Of a stretch of DNA of 64,000 bases, positions 8,939 to 18,428 are shown one piece after another (positions within the stretch are counted from its first letter, which is position 1; each line of letters begins with the position of its first letter). This DNA is from Rhizobium bangladeshense (lineage in GTDB: Bacteria > Pseudomonadota > Alphaproteobacteria > Rhizobiales > Rhizobiaceae), in assembly GCF_017357245.1 (NCBI RefSeq), contig NZ_CP071615.1, positions 186,001 to 250,000 of the forward strand, read 5' to 3'. Under the pieces are notes generated by a model. The model did not search any database and had not been told where the DNA came from. It was given only the letters and a program-made list of their open reading frames with translations. Position numbers and translations under genes: made by a program.

Positions 8939-9961
8939 ATGGGAAACATGAAATTCTGGGCCTCGGCTGCTCATATTGCCCCCGTCTATCTCGATCCTGG
9001 GGCGAGCGCGGAAAAAGCTTGCTCGGTGATAGCAGAGGCTGCCCGAAACGGCGCATCGCTCGTCGTATTTTCGGAGAGCTTTCTTCCCGGTTTCCCCGTC
9101 TGGGCAGCACTTTACCCGCCCATTCAATCGCACCAACATTTCAAACGCTTTTTGAGAGCTTCGGTGTACATAGACGGCCCGGAAATTGAGCGTGTGCGAA
9201 AGGCAGCCTCCGATAACGGTGTTTTCGTTTCAATCGGTTTTTCCGAGCGCAACCCGGCAAGTGTCGGAGGGTTGTGGAATAGTAATATCTTGATTTCCGA
9301 TACCGGACAAATTCTGATCCACCATCGAAAACTGGTCGCGACCTTCTTTGAAAAACTGGTCTGGGATCCAGGCGATGGCGCAGGATTGGTCGTTGCAAGC
9401 ACGAGGATTGGTCGTATTGGCGGTCTGATTTGCGGAGAGAATACCAATCCGCTCGCGCGCTACAGTCTGATGACGCAGGGCGAGCAAGTCCACATCAGCA
9501 GCTATCCGCCGATCTGGCCCACTCGCGTCCCGACAGAAAGCGACAACTACGACAACCGAGCGGCCAACCGCATTCGTGCCTCGGCGCATTGCTTCGAGGC
9601 CAAGTGCTTCGGAATTGTTGTCGCTGGTCGCCTTGATGAAAGCGCACGCGAGTCGATTGCGTCAGATGATCCTGCCATCGCAGCGACCATAGATGCCAGT
9701 CCGCGGGCCAGTAGCTTTTTCCTGGGGCCAACTGGAGCGCCAATGGGCGATGAAATGATCGAGGAAGGTATCGGCTATGCCCATATCGATCTCGACGACT
9801 GTGTTGAACAGAAGCGCTTTCACGACGTCGCTGCTGGTTACAACCGCTTCGATATTTTCGACGTTGTCGTAAACCGAACGCGCCGAAAGCCGATCAGATT
9901 TGTCGAAGGTAGCACCGAGGAGCCTCGAAGAGGCCCTGAGGCACTGGCCTTGCCGGAGTAA
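8939..9961 (+). CDS. Nitrilase (C-N hydrolase family)
   Basis: This 340-residue nitrilase-superfamily enzyme should hydrolyse a nitrile to the acid plus ammonia. The Glu-Lys-Cys triad is visible as E46 (FSESFLPGFP), K131 (IHHRKLVATFFEK) and C165 (GGLICGENTNPLARY). The CGEN..PL context is that of true nitrilases rather than amidases. The ATG at 8939 suits AGAGG at 8927-8931, and an ATG at 8933 is also in frame. It follows the RidA frame by about 60 nt and is followed after 4 nt by the molybdenum enzyme, so these are probably one transcript under LysR control. The natural substrate is unknown. Confidence 0.88.
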   Translation: MGNMKFWASAAHIAPVYLDPGASAEKACSVIAEAARNGASLVVFSESFLPGFPVWAALYPPIQSHQHFKRFLRASVYIDGPEIERVRKAASDNGVFVSIGFSERNPASVGGLWNSNILISDTGQILIHHRKLVATFFEKLVWDPGDGAGLVVASTRIGRIGGLICGENTNPLARYSLMTQGEQVHISSYPPIWPTRVPTESDNYDNRAANRIRASAHCFEAKCFGIVVAGRLDESARESIASDDPAIAATIDASPRASSFFLGPTGAPMGDEMIEEGIGYAHIDLDDCVEQKRFHDVAAGYNRFDIFDVVVNRTRRKPIRFVEGSTEEPRRGPEALALPE

Positions 9962-9965
9962 GGTG

Positions 9966-10952
9966 ATGACGCGGACCGCTATGCGCATGACGAAGAAGGG
10001 CTTTTCCTTTCAAGGCCCGACCGACGGCGTTCATGCCCTCAACTCGTGGATCACCCCTGAAGATGATCTTTTTCTAGTCACGCATATGGGGTTCCTGGAG
10101 ATCGACCCCGAGCATTGGCATTTGGATGTTGATGGCCTCGTGGGTAACCCGACGAGATTGCATCTGTCTGACCTTCAAGCGATGCCACAGCGAGAGTACA
10201 TGTCGTTTCACGAATGCGCTGGAAGTCCGCTTGCACCGACAGTGGCTAAACGCAGGGTCGGAAATGTAGTTTGGAAAGGTGTGCCGCTGTCGCTTGTTCT
10301 GGAACGCGCAAAGATCAGCAGTCATGCGTCCTACATCTGGACTTCCGGCCTCGAGTGGGGCGAATACGCAGATGTTGAAGAGGCCTTTCAAAAAGACCTG
10401 CCGATCGGCAAAGCACTTGCAGAAGAAGTTATCCTCGCACTTGAGATCAACGGTCGGCCACTCACTCCAGAACGCGGAGGACCGGTCCGACTGGTCGTGC
10501 CAGGTTGGTATGGCACAAACTCCGTAAAATGGGTTGGTTCGATCACGGCTGCGGATCGGCGCGCAAGCGGCGCCTATACGACGCGCTTCTACAATGACCC
10601 TACGGCGTCGGGGATGAAGCCGGTTTGGGGCGTCGCCCCGGAGTCCGTTATCGTATCGCCGTCGCCAAGAGATCTGCTGTCAGCGGATATCCCAACGAAA
10701 ATATGGGGCTGGGCTTGGGGAGATCATCAGATCTCCAGCGTCGAGGTCAGCGTGGACGGTGGAGGCTCATGGCAGACTGCCTCAGTAGGGCCGCGCGAGG
10801 GAAGAAGTTGGCAGCGGTTCGACTTGCCGTGGACCCCTACATCTGGCCAGAATATCTTGCTATGTCGGTGCACGGATGAATTTGGGGAGGGACAGCCGCT
10901 GACTGACGCGAGAAATGCGGTGCACACGGTTCAAATTGACGTTGATCCTTGA
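9966..10952 (+). CDS. Sulfite-oxidase-like molybdopterin enzyme
   Basis: This 328-residue protein has an oxidoreductase Mo-cofactor domain followed by the Mo-co dimerisation (Ig-like) domain of the sulfite oxidase family. The Mo-ligand Cys is C84 in FHECAGSP. Other family segments are VVWKGVPLSLVLE, LVVPGWYGTNSVKWV and, in the dimerisation domain, SVEVSVDGGGSWQ. There is no TAT signal, so the enzyme appears cytoplasmic, unlike many bacterial sulfite dehydrogenases. The ATG at 9966 with GGAG upstream sits 4 nt after the nitrilase stop, indicating translational coupling. It could oxidise sulfite or another sulfur or organic substrate released by this pathway. Confidence 0.86.
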   Translation: MTRTAMRMTKKGFSFQGPTDGVHALNSWITPEDDLFLVTHMGFLEIDPEHWHLDVDGLVGNPTRLHLSDLQAMPQREYMSFHECAGSPLAPTVAKRRVGNVVWKGVPLSLVLERAKISSHASYIWTSGLEWGEYADVEEAFQKDLPIGKALAEEVILALEINGRPLTPERGGPVRLVVPGWYGTNSVKWVGSITAADRRASGAYTTRFYNDPTASGMKPVWGVAPESVIVSPSPRDLLSADIPTKIWGWAWGDHQISSVEVSVDGGGSWQTASVGPREGRSWQRFDLPWTPTSGQNILLCRCTDEFGEGQPLTDARNAVHTVQIDVDP

Positions 10953-12150
10953 TCCGGAGCCCACTGTGATATTGGGATGGGTATCCACGGAGCACTCCGG
11001 TCTGCCACATCGACAGGACAAGAGCTTCCTGCGAAATTTACGATCGGGTGGAACCGAAGCTGTAGCCCGCCGTCACACCAGCCCACGCACGAAAAACACC
11101 ACCCATTGAGGGGCCCAGGCGATGGTCGCGATTATGCGGGTAGATCAGCAGTTGTCGCAGCACCTGTCCGCGTCAACCATTGGCGAAACTTATTTTGGAA
11201 TGCGGAGGTATCGTCTTAATGGCCATCCGTCGTCCCCTAGTCATCTCTAGGTGCATTTCGTTTGTGACTCGATTGAGAAAACCATGTGCAAGAGCCCTCA
11301 CCGTTCGTCGAATGTGCGAATCGTAGCTTGCCTTGCTGCCTCATCCGGAAGACCGGATTCTCGGGAAAACCTCTCGCCTCCCAAGGCAACGTGGTTGTCG
11401 TCGAACTTATTTCGACGGCAGCCACCTGTTGTGGCTATGGGACCGCCTGTGTCGCGAGGATAAAAGTATCAATGTCCCGGGGAGCGAGCGCCGGTGACTG
11501 GCGCGATAGGAATGCGGTTCGTTTTTGCTTTGCGGGGTGTCGCCCACCCAGAGAAACTACTCGGATCTACCGCAAGGGGGGCCAGGATGTCATCGTTTCC
11601 AACCTGCCGAGAACGCTTTTGTGCCGGCCGAATATAATGGTGGCCCGAGTAAACCGACTTCGGCGTAAGCGGTGTTCTTCCCACGCGTTCTCTTGTCAGC
11701 GATCTATGTTCGACATTCAATACAAGCGTGAAGGAAGTTACTTCGTCGAAACGCCGATTCAGCCAATAAAATCAAATCACTGGCGACCGTCGTTATGGTG
11801 ACGAAATACTCAATCCGACCAACATTTCGGAGTTGGCAGATAGAGGCGACCTTTTCGGGCTGCTTGAGAGAGTCATAGCCGTAAATGACCACTTCGACCA
11901 TTGGCCGTCATCAACGGAGATTGTCAGCCTGAACATTCGCGGACTCAAGTAAACCTTCAATTTGCATGCTAAATACTATACGATGGCGAGCTCTATGGTC
12001 GCATCATAAGGTATTAAACGTACATTGGTGCGGGATTCTAAATATATAAAAAAATATATTATTGCTATATATTGATCTATGGCGGAGCGCCGTCTAGACC
12101 TGCTCAACACGCGACAGAGGGCTGCCTCTGGCCAGCGACGGGAGGGTTAG
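10953..12150. other. Decayed or non-coding stretch
   Basis: I find no intact gene here. Short ORFs (for example 11704-11901 on the - strand, 65 codons, segment EVVIYGYDSLKQPEKVASI) have no recognisable family. A - strand snippet near 11050-11100 reads AGVTAGYSFGS, weakly like a barrel-protein end. From 11940 to 12080 the DNA is very AT-rich with overlapping TATA-like palindromes and may hold a promoter for what follows. Confidence 0.4.
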
Positions 12151-12249
12151 ATGAACCGACGTGACAAAATGCATCCAAACAAAGCCAGGTGTGATAGCCC
12201 GGAAATGAGGCTCGCCTTCCTCGATCGCGAACGTGTAGTTGCTGCAAGG

Positions 12250-12385
12250 CGTGCTATTCGCTGGCCGCCCGCACGGAACGACCATTTGGATGCGCTTCGC
12301 GAAGTCGCTGATAGCGGAAGATATGTTAACCGTCCCGTTGTGACCGGCATGGGCCTACCCAAAGCACTTCTCGCCACCAAGCACG
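12250..12385 (+). pseudogene. N-terminal remnant of a DegT/StrS-type aminotransferase
   Basis: Within a 179-codon frame starting at 12151, the segment from WPPARNDHLDALREVADSG to VTGMGLPKALLA matches the N-terminal part of the intact aminotransferase at 20211-21509 (WPAAEKRHSDALRGVVDGG, then IVSGLEQSLAR). The remainder of the frame has no similarity to that enzyme. It is a short relic of a paralogue. Confidence 0.55.
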
Positions 12386-12894
12386 AACCGGAGGGAATGG
12401 GTCAGATCACATGGTCTCTTTCAAAATCTGAACGTGTTTTTGATTGCGCTGGCAGTGATTCTGACAACGGCGAAACCATCGCTACTGATGGACAAGTCAA
12501 GGCTTTCGCGAACCGCGGATACACGCGTCCACCAAAGAGCTATTATGAGCATGTTGATTTCGAAAACTGCCACTACATTGATGGCACATGCAGGCCTTGC
12601 GAAGACGGTTTTCTTAAAGCCGGCCGCTTACGAAATACGACCGGCGGTAGACATTGGATTAGCGCGCGCCATCCCGACGCGGCCTTTTGAAACTTGTGGC
12701 AGGATGCGATAGCTGCCAATTACGGCCACAGCTGTAAAGCAGGTGTCGATGCCGAATCTGGTTCGGGCGCGAAAGGCATTGCCGGTATTGGAAGGGCCGA
12801 CTAATTCAGCCTTCAATTCGAAGCGACCGTCCGGTCTCAATGCAAGAAGCTCCTGTAGGGTCCTTGAAGGATATCGACAGAGGAAAACTATCAA
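12386..12894. other. Unassigned stretch upstream of the GntR gene
   Basis: The open frame from 12151 continues to 12690 with YYEHVDFENCHYIDGTC, which I do not recognise. After 12690 only the upstream region of the GntR gene remains. AGAGGAAAA at 12880-12888 is its likely ribosome site. Confidence 0.35.
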
Positions 12895-13608
12895 ATGCGG
12901 TGTTGCAAGAACGCGCCCCAAGGTCGTGGGGCTGACTCAATTTTTTCTACTGAACCAGAACCTGCAAAGGCCGATATTGCCTACTATGCTATCCGACGAA
13001 TTCTCCACAGCTACGGTCGTGTGCCGGGGCAACATCTCAGGGAACAGGATCTAGCGTCTAAGCTCGGTCTTGGTCGAACGCCAGTTCGCGAAGCGCTTCA
13101 GCGGCTTGCAGCTGAAGGCAAGATCCAATACATCCCTCAAAGAGGCTTTTTCACGAGGCCAATGTCGGAAAGAGCTCTGTTAGATGTCTATGTTGTCGGA
13201 CGTGAGACCCTGATCTCGGCATTAAATCGAATGCGGCCGCAGGTCCCAGACAGTTGGACCGTGACGGATAAATTGTCCCCTGACGAACTTGCCTTAAGGG
13301 CAGAAGCGATATTCACTAAAATCGCCCAAGAAGCATCGAATTGCGAGGCTTGCAAAATCGTCCAACGATTCTGTTTTTGCACTCACCCTTTACGAATGGA
13401 AATAACTGCGTCGGAACTTCGGCCCGCGTTTGTTGAAAGCCTCGGGAAGCTAATTGCCGCAATGTCTGAACTTGGCACGGCAACGACCCTGGTGGAGTCC
13501 GCGTTGATGAACCACCTCGATCTAGAACAGGGTGATGTCTCAAGGATTGTACAAGAGGTAAACGAACGTGGATTAACAGGTTTTCCGGCGCCTGCGAAAA
13601 GTTTGTGA
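12895..13608 (+). CDS. GntR-family transcriptional regulator
   Basis: This 237-residue regulator has a GntR winged HTH at about residues 28-90 (LREQDLASKLGLGRTPVREA, then LAAEGKIQYIPQRGFF). The C-terminal ligand domain is helical and FCD-like but short and atypical (NCEACKIVQRFCFCTHP region). The ATG at 12895 has AGAGG about 11 nt upstream. It is the only intact gene in a run of remnants, so its targets may have been lost. The DegT/HAD cluster at 19-21 kb is a candidate because a relic of that enzyme lies beside it. Confidence 0.8.
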   Translation: MRCCKNAPQGRGADSIFSTEPEPAKADIAYYAIRRILHSYGRVPGQHLREQDLASKLGLGRTPVREALQRLAAEGKIQYIPQRGFFTRPMSERALLDVYVVGRETLISALNRMRPQVPDSWTVTDKLSPDELALRAEAIFTKIAQEASNCEACKIVQRFCFCTHPLRMEITASELRPAFVESLGKLIAAMSELGTATTLVESALMNHLDLEQGDVSRIVQEVNERGLTGFPAPAKSL

Positions 13609-13632
13609 CATCGCATACCGTCATCTCGGCGA

Positions 13633-14321
13633 ATGATCCCAATCAACGAGCCTGAAGAATTTTGTCGAGTGCCGCGCATATCTGCGGCTGCTGCGGGCAA
13701 TTCAAAAGCTCGATGTCGGATCACCTACCAGCATTTAATTATTTTGCCAAATAAAGGAGGCTGCCGCCATCCCTTCAGCATTCCAGAATACAGCGCTGGC
13801 AAAGCGAAAGGTGCCTGTGTCGTATCGGCAACGCGCTCCGCAGGTTTCCATTTGCCGCGGCTTGCCCAGGCCAGCTATGTTGATCGAACGACGTTTTCAG
13901 CCGAAGTTTCAAAAGACATTGTGCCAAAAATCATAACAGCCAACGGGATCGACGCTGCGAGCTTGAGGACAGAGGTTACGCCAGGCGGGTATATCCTCAA
14001 TCCAATGCATCGCTTCAGACCGAGGGTGATCTCGATGACGCCGCAGCGGGTTGACTTGCCGGCTCCCTAGGCTACGTCTTCCACCAATATCCTCGCATAA
14101 ACAACACGACAGGGAAGACAGGCTTTTTTGTCGTGCGGTTTCCGCAGGGCAGCCTTAACGCCACCGTCGCACAAAGATTTTTCGAGGCAGCGGACGCAAC
14201 GAGAAAAGGCTTGGGCGGCGGATATGCCCTGTTGGGTGACGAGCAGATCTTCCTTAATAAAAGAATTGCGAAGGAAAGCCTTATAGCGGACTCGATGACG
14301 CAAGCTTCCGAGACGGATTGA
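13633..14321 (+). pseudogene. Broken gene of unknown family
   Basis: One frame reads YVDRTTFSAEVSKDIVPKII and SLRTEVTPGGY to about 13995. Another then carries NASLQTEGDLDDAAAG, an in-frame stop at 14052, then LAGSLGYVFHQY, KTGFFVVRFPQGSLNATVAQ and ADATRKGLGGGYALLGDEQI to 14321. The logical reading is a single gene with one frameshift near 13995-14005 and one nonsense codon. I do not recognise the family. Confidence 0.55.
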
Positions 14322-15480
14322 GCCGTGCAGCCGTATTCCTTGGCAAGCCAAAACCAAGGGTTTCTTTCTTCGGCATGCGACCGCACACTTTGTTGGGAAT
14401 GATTGGCAGAGGTGTAATCGATGTTCTCCTCCCACGTGAAACTTCACACGACGATGTTTGTAGTCTGTGAACCAATCGCTCGAAGACGTTGCCTAGGAAC
14501 ACCGTTTACGTCCAACTTACGACATCATCGTCACCTTTGTCGGCTCCGCGACACACATTCCTCTTCGCCCGATCCCGCATTTTCCGCCCACCTTTTTGAG
14601 ATAACAGCGATAATTGTTCGTCAGCTCAATCGGCCTGCCTGGCACGAATCTTGAGAGCTATTGCGAGGCAGCGGAACGGCCGCCGCATCCGCGTTGCGGG
14701 ATAACCGCATTTCTTCGAACACATAAAAGGGCACAAACCATGGCGGGAAGTTGCGGAACTGGCAAATCGCCGAGAATGTCGTCAAGTTCCAAAAGGGAGT
14801 GGACGTGCTCGCCGGCATCCGCGACGAGGATGTCGATCTGGGAGCGGCGCCGAAGACGTATCATGCTTCATGCACGGCCAAGACTTTCTGAGCTCGAGGC
14901 AATCTGGAGATTAAAGATGTCCAAAACTGAACCTAAGCGTTTCGTTGGCGATCCGGGGAAAGACGTCACCCAGCAGTCATACATCATCAACGGCACGAAG
15001 GAGTTTCATCCTGCTGTTGATCAAGACGAACACCAACAACGCAATCCGGGGGAAAAACTATCCCGAACAGTGGGCAGCGGAATGACTGTAAGGCTGTCAT
15101 TGCACAAATCACTTTCGCCGATCTAGGACGTGGGGATGGCACATTGCATACCGTGGGCGTTGCCCGCTTAGACATGCAGGGACGAACCGCGGCGGGTGAT
15201 GCGAACATCCAAGTCCAGATGGGTGGAGGTACGGTCGCTGCTGCAATGATCTTCAATTCCGTGCAACAGACGACGGATCCTGCCAATCAAAGGGGAGCGG
15301 CTAACGGCAGCATCTCGGTGCTCAATCAAAGCATGGACAGCGGGACGGTCTGGAATTTAACAGGAACGCTTCCATGACAGTCACATCTAGAGTGGTTCAT
15401 GGCTTATCGGAATCTGGTCGGGATTCCCAAATCAGCGGAATTGTGATTCATGATGGATGCTGGAACGGAGGTCAGCATCC
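14322..15480. other. Decayed coding DNA
   Basis: Several frames hold protein-like but interrupted runs. Near 14740-14880, NWQIAENVVKFQKGVDVLAG and IRDEDVDLGAAPKTYHAS are followed by stops. From 15140 to 15377 the + strand reads VGVARLDMQGRTAAGDANIQ and NQSMDSGTVWNLTGTLP. These may be parts of one lost gene. I recognise no family. Confidence 0.4.
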
Positions 15481-15624
15481 ATGACGCGACCTTATTCGAA
15501 TGATCTTCGTGAACGCGTAGTGGCTGCAGTTGCGGCCGGTCAGAACTGTCGGGTGGTGGCGGAGCGGTTCGACATAGCCGTTTCCTCTGTGGTGAAGTGG
15601 TCACAGCGCTATCGCCGAGGCTAA
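15481..15624 (+). mobile_element. IS630-family transposase fragment
   Basis: The 47-codon frame MTRPYSNDLRERVVAAVAAG followed by AERFDIAVSSVVKWSQRYR is the N-terminal HTH of IS630-family transposases. It stops right after the HTH, and no DDE catalytic domain follows. The sequence at 15390-15480 (TGGTTCATGGCTTATCGGAA) is probably the element's left-end DNA. Confidence 0.78.
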
Positions 15625-16095
15625 CAAGAGGCGAGGACTATCAAACCTTGCTCGGTGGGCCGGACAGCGAGTTAGTGAAAAACCTCGACGAGATCAGCAG
15701 GGATTATGCATTCCTCCTCGCGAAGACGGCCGACACCAACGGCTGGGCCAAAGATGAATAAGGGTCAGACGAGAACCTACGCTTAAGTCGCTTATCGGCC
15801 TCAGATGGCATTTCGCAAAACTGATCTCGCAGTCGACACGATTTTGAGTGATCGTATGCCAAACACCTGGGGCCGCGCCGGAGAAAATCTCACTGCTGCA
15901 ATGCTCAAGAAATTGAAGACATCCTGCTGTGGTTCTAGAATATCTTAGCGCGGCGACTTCACAGCTTGACTTGTCACCATCTTTGCCCGATCTGGCTCAG
16001 ACATTCGGTTCGCAAGCGGCCGGGGTTGCAGCATCCGATCGCTGAAACTGATGCCGTGTAATCGCCGTCGGAACAATGAGAGTCGCTCAACATCG
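15625..16095. other. No gene recognised
   Basis: Directly after the IS630 fragment a + frame reads EDYQTLLGGPDSELVKNLDE then AKTADTNGWAKDE before a stop at about 15760. It has no start of its own. The rest to 16095 is free of convincing ORFs. Confidence 0.35.
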
Positions 16096-17178
16096 CTATT
16101 CATAGCGTTCCATATTGGTGAGGACCCCATCACCAGCCACCGACTTTACATTCGACGGAGGATTGCCAGGACGAGCCGTGCCGCAGGGAGTCCTTATCTC
16201 TCCGGAAAGGTACTGGCCGCTGTTGCAGGGTAGCATATTGACGTCGAGAAAGTCGCTCCTCTTCAGGGAATTTTGATACGCTACGACTTCTTTCATCGAC
16301 AACGGGGTCGAGAAGATCGTCACTCCCTCAAAGCCCGGAAGCGCCTCAATTGGCTCAATCATGGGCGATATCTGACCGGGCACTACTGCAGCGCCAATAA
16401 CCCATGGGCCAACCGATCCGAAAATGACGGATTTCGGACGATCGCTTGGCGTACCAGAGCTGAAAGGAGAATGCGGGAACCCACTGTCGAGCACTGCCTC
16501 ATCCCATTGGTAAGCTGTAAACGCTAGGAAATAGGTATATGGCGCAAAACGGTCGATGCGAACTTTGCCATCTGGAGTAAAGGTATAGTAAATCCACTCT
16601 GTGCCGGAGAATGCCCCTGTTGGCCCCACGACGTTCATATCCCAGGGCTTCTGCCACCATGCAATAGACGCCATGTTGCTTTGAAGCAGGCTTTTCGCGA
16701 AAGACCACTTCTGACCGTTCGGATTGGGTGTCGCTCCCAACGCGAATGATAGGTAAGCATCGTTCGAATTAGAACTTAGAAGCGATAAGGCGCTGCCGCC
16801 ATCAGGGACGGTATTTTCACGGGTCTTTTCGACCAAAAGGACAGTGAAGCCCCTGTCTGGTCTGATCGACGCGCTTTGACTAGTCTCGATTGACGCGTGC
16901 GGTGGAAGGTTGAAGGAAGTCTTGTTGGTATAGAAGTCAAATGCCTGCCTCGTATCTTCGGGCACCGGATAATCCGCTTCTGCCGCCGAGTCGTGTATGT
17001 ACAGCTTTGGAAATTCTCCGAAAATTGGCACTACCTTTGGTGTGAGCGTCTGAGATACTTTGTCCGACGCGCTCCTAAGACAAGTGGCTTCATTGGTGCA
17101 TGATGCCCCTTGCCCTTCGCCAGCGACAAGACAGCCCAGCGTGGAAAACAATAGGAAGATTTTTATTCCATTATTCAT
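16096..17178 (-). CDS. Secreted protein of unknown function
   Basis: This 360-residue protein has a signal peptide (MNNGIKIFLLFSTLGCLVAG, cleavage likely after GQGA) and no further membrane segment. The mature part carries several Cys (SCTNEATCLRS at the start, MLPCNSGQYL and TPCGTA near the end) and is rich in aromatic residues, like a secreted binding or lectin-like domain, but I cannot assign a family. The ATG at 17178 is chosen for its AAAAAGG site. The gene begins 35 nt after the glycerophosphodiesterase gene on the same strand, so the two are probably co-transcribed and act outside the cytoplasm. Confidence 0.6.
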   Translation of the reverse strand: MNNGIKIFLLFSTLGCLVAGEGQGASCTNEATCLRSASDKVSQTLTPKVVPIFGEFPKLYIHDSAAEADYPVPEDTRQAFDFYTNKTSFNLPPHASIETSQSASIRPDRGFTVLLVEKTRENTVPDGGSALSLLSSNSNDAYLSFALGATPNPNGQKWSFAKSLLQSNMASIAWWQKPWDMNVVGPTGAFSGTEWIYYTFTPDGKVRIDRFAPYTYFLAFTAYQWDEAVLDSGFPHSPFSSGTPSDRPKSVIFGSVGPWVIGAAVVPGQISPMIEPIEALPGFEGVTIFSTPLSMKEVVAYQNSLKRSDFLDVNMLPCNSGQYLSGEIRTPCGTARPGNPPSNVKSVAGDGVLTNMERYE

Positions 17179-17213
17179 CAAAGTTTTACCTTTTTGAAAG
17201 CGGAGGTCTTGCT

Positions 17214-18422
17214 CTAGCGAGTGAGCTCGGAGGTGTTGCGGCGCCCTATCTGGCGCAACATATCGCCGACTACGTCGGGCCAATCAGTGGTGATAAGATT
17301 GGTACGATTGACGACCGCCATCTCAGGATCTCCTCGGTAATCTGGTACGATCCCTCGTTGAGCGGTCGACTTCGGATCCGTGTTGTGCCCGAAGCAGCAT
17401 TTTCCGGCGCTGTTGGCGACGCCCTCTGGAAAGTAGTTACTTTCATGATAGGTGGCGAAGCCCTGCTGCTGGTCGATATAGTCGAAATATGCCTGCAGAC
17501 CGTCACCTTTATAGAATTGGTTCATTTCAAACTGAATGGAGAACGGCGCCACATTCCATTGATCGTAGATTGGATCCTCGTGGGGATCATAGTTGGAATC
17601 CTTCACATTCTCGTCGTCCGGGTTTTCGACGACAATTAGCCCGCCAATGAGGTTGGGGTCGTAGGTAGTCCGATTTAGAATCGTGCCGACATCCACCGCA
17701 TCCTTTGCTTTGAGCTTGAATACAACGGCTTTGCCGAGCTTCGCATTTCCCTTGCTCGCGAGAATGTCAAGGCAGCGTTGCATAAGTTCGATGGGATCAG
17801 TAGGGTCCTGATCATCGACTGCCGCCTTGATATCGACGATCATCACGTACCCATGACCATCACCGGAAACATATTCGGCGAGTAGATCGAGCGCGGCGGA
17901 GAACGTTAGGAACTTCGCCTTTCGCCCTCGTGAATCCGTAAAAACGCGGCCATGCCGGTCCCGTAGATCGGCCCGTCGTAGCTGCGAAAAGTTCTGATTA
18001 TATAATAGGCCGCTTCCAGTTGACTCGCGCTCAATCCTGTAGTCGTGAGATAGAACGACTTCTTTGTCTGCGGTGAAGCGGGCATCGACCTCCACGCTCT
18101 CAATCTGCGAATTCCAGGCGTCTTGCAAGGCATAGGCTGAATTCTCAGGAAAGATCTCCCAAGATCCGCGGTGCGCAGATAGCAGGACCAAGTCGTCGTC
18201 GGGTTTCGGCAGCTTAAACATGTTTCTTGTAATCGCACTTACAAGGTATGGCGATGGCTTTACCGGAAGTAGCGCCTCTGCTGCGGCGTAGTATGGAAGT
18301 CCGACAGCAAGAAGAGAAGTTAGGGTGAGCGATGCACGCAGATCACGTCGGCGGCCGAGGTAACCGACACGCGAGGAGCAAAAATTCAGAAGTACTGATG
18401 CCACATTGTTGCTGGTGTCCAT
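17214..18422 (-). CDS. Glycerophosphodiester phosphodiesterase family protein
   Basis: This 402-residue protein has a GDPD-type TIM barrel that should cleave glycerophosphodiesters to an alcohol and glycerol phosphate. Catalytic signatures are SAHRGSWEIFPENS (HR and EN residues), VEVDARFTADKEVVLSHD (metal-binding E.D and the second catalytic His) and MIVDIKAA. A hydrophobic segment near residues 30-50 (TLTSLLAVGLPYYAAAEALL) suggests export or a membrane anchor. A long insertion compared with UgpQ and an Asp/Tyr-rich C-terminal half resemble secreted relatives. It pairs with the secreted protein encoded downstream. Confidence 0.82.
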   Translation of the reverse strand: MDTSNNVASVLLNFCSSRVGYLGRRRDLRASLTLTSLLAVGLPYYAAAEALLPVKPSPYLVSAITRNMFKLPKPDDDLVLLSAHRGSWEIFPENSAYALQDAWNSQIESVEVDARFTADKEVVLSHDYRIERESTGSGLLYNQNFSQLRRADLRDRHGRVFTDSRGRKAKFLTFSAALDLLAEYVSGDGHGYVMIVDIKAAVDDQDPTDPIELMQRCLDILASKGNAKLGKAVVFKLKAKDAVDVGTILNRTTYDPNLIGGLIVVENPDDENVKDSNYDPHEDPIYDQWNVAPFSIQFEMNQFYKGDGLQAYFDYIDQQQGFATYHESNYFPEGVANSAGKCCFGHNTDPKSTAQRGIVPDYRGDPEMAVVNRTNLITTDWPDVVGDMLRQIGRRNTSELTR

Positions 18423-18428
18423 AAAGAT

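Noticed and set aside
11050..11100. Outer-membrane barrel end on the - strand
   Set aside because: AGVTAGYSFGS is too short and no upstream frame supports a porin.
11286..11801. 171-codon + strand frame
   Set aside because: It has no ribosome site, an irregular Cys/Arg-rich composition and no family segments.
12590..12615. Sigma-54 type promoter TGGCAC...TTGC
   Set aside because: The distance between the two elements is wrong for -24/-12.
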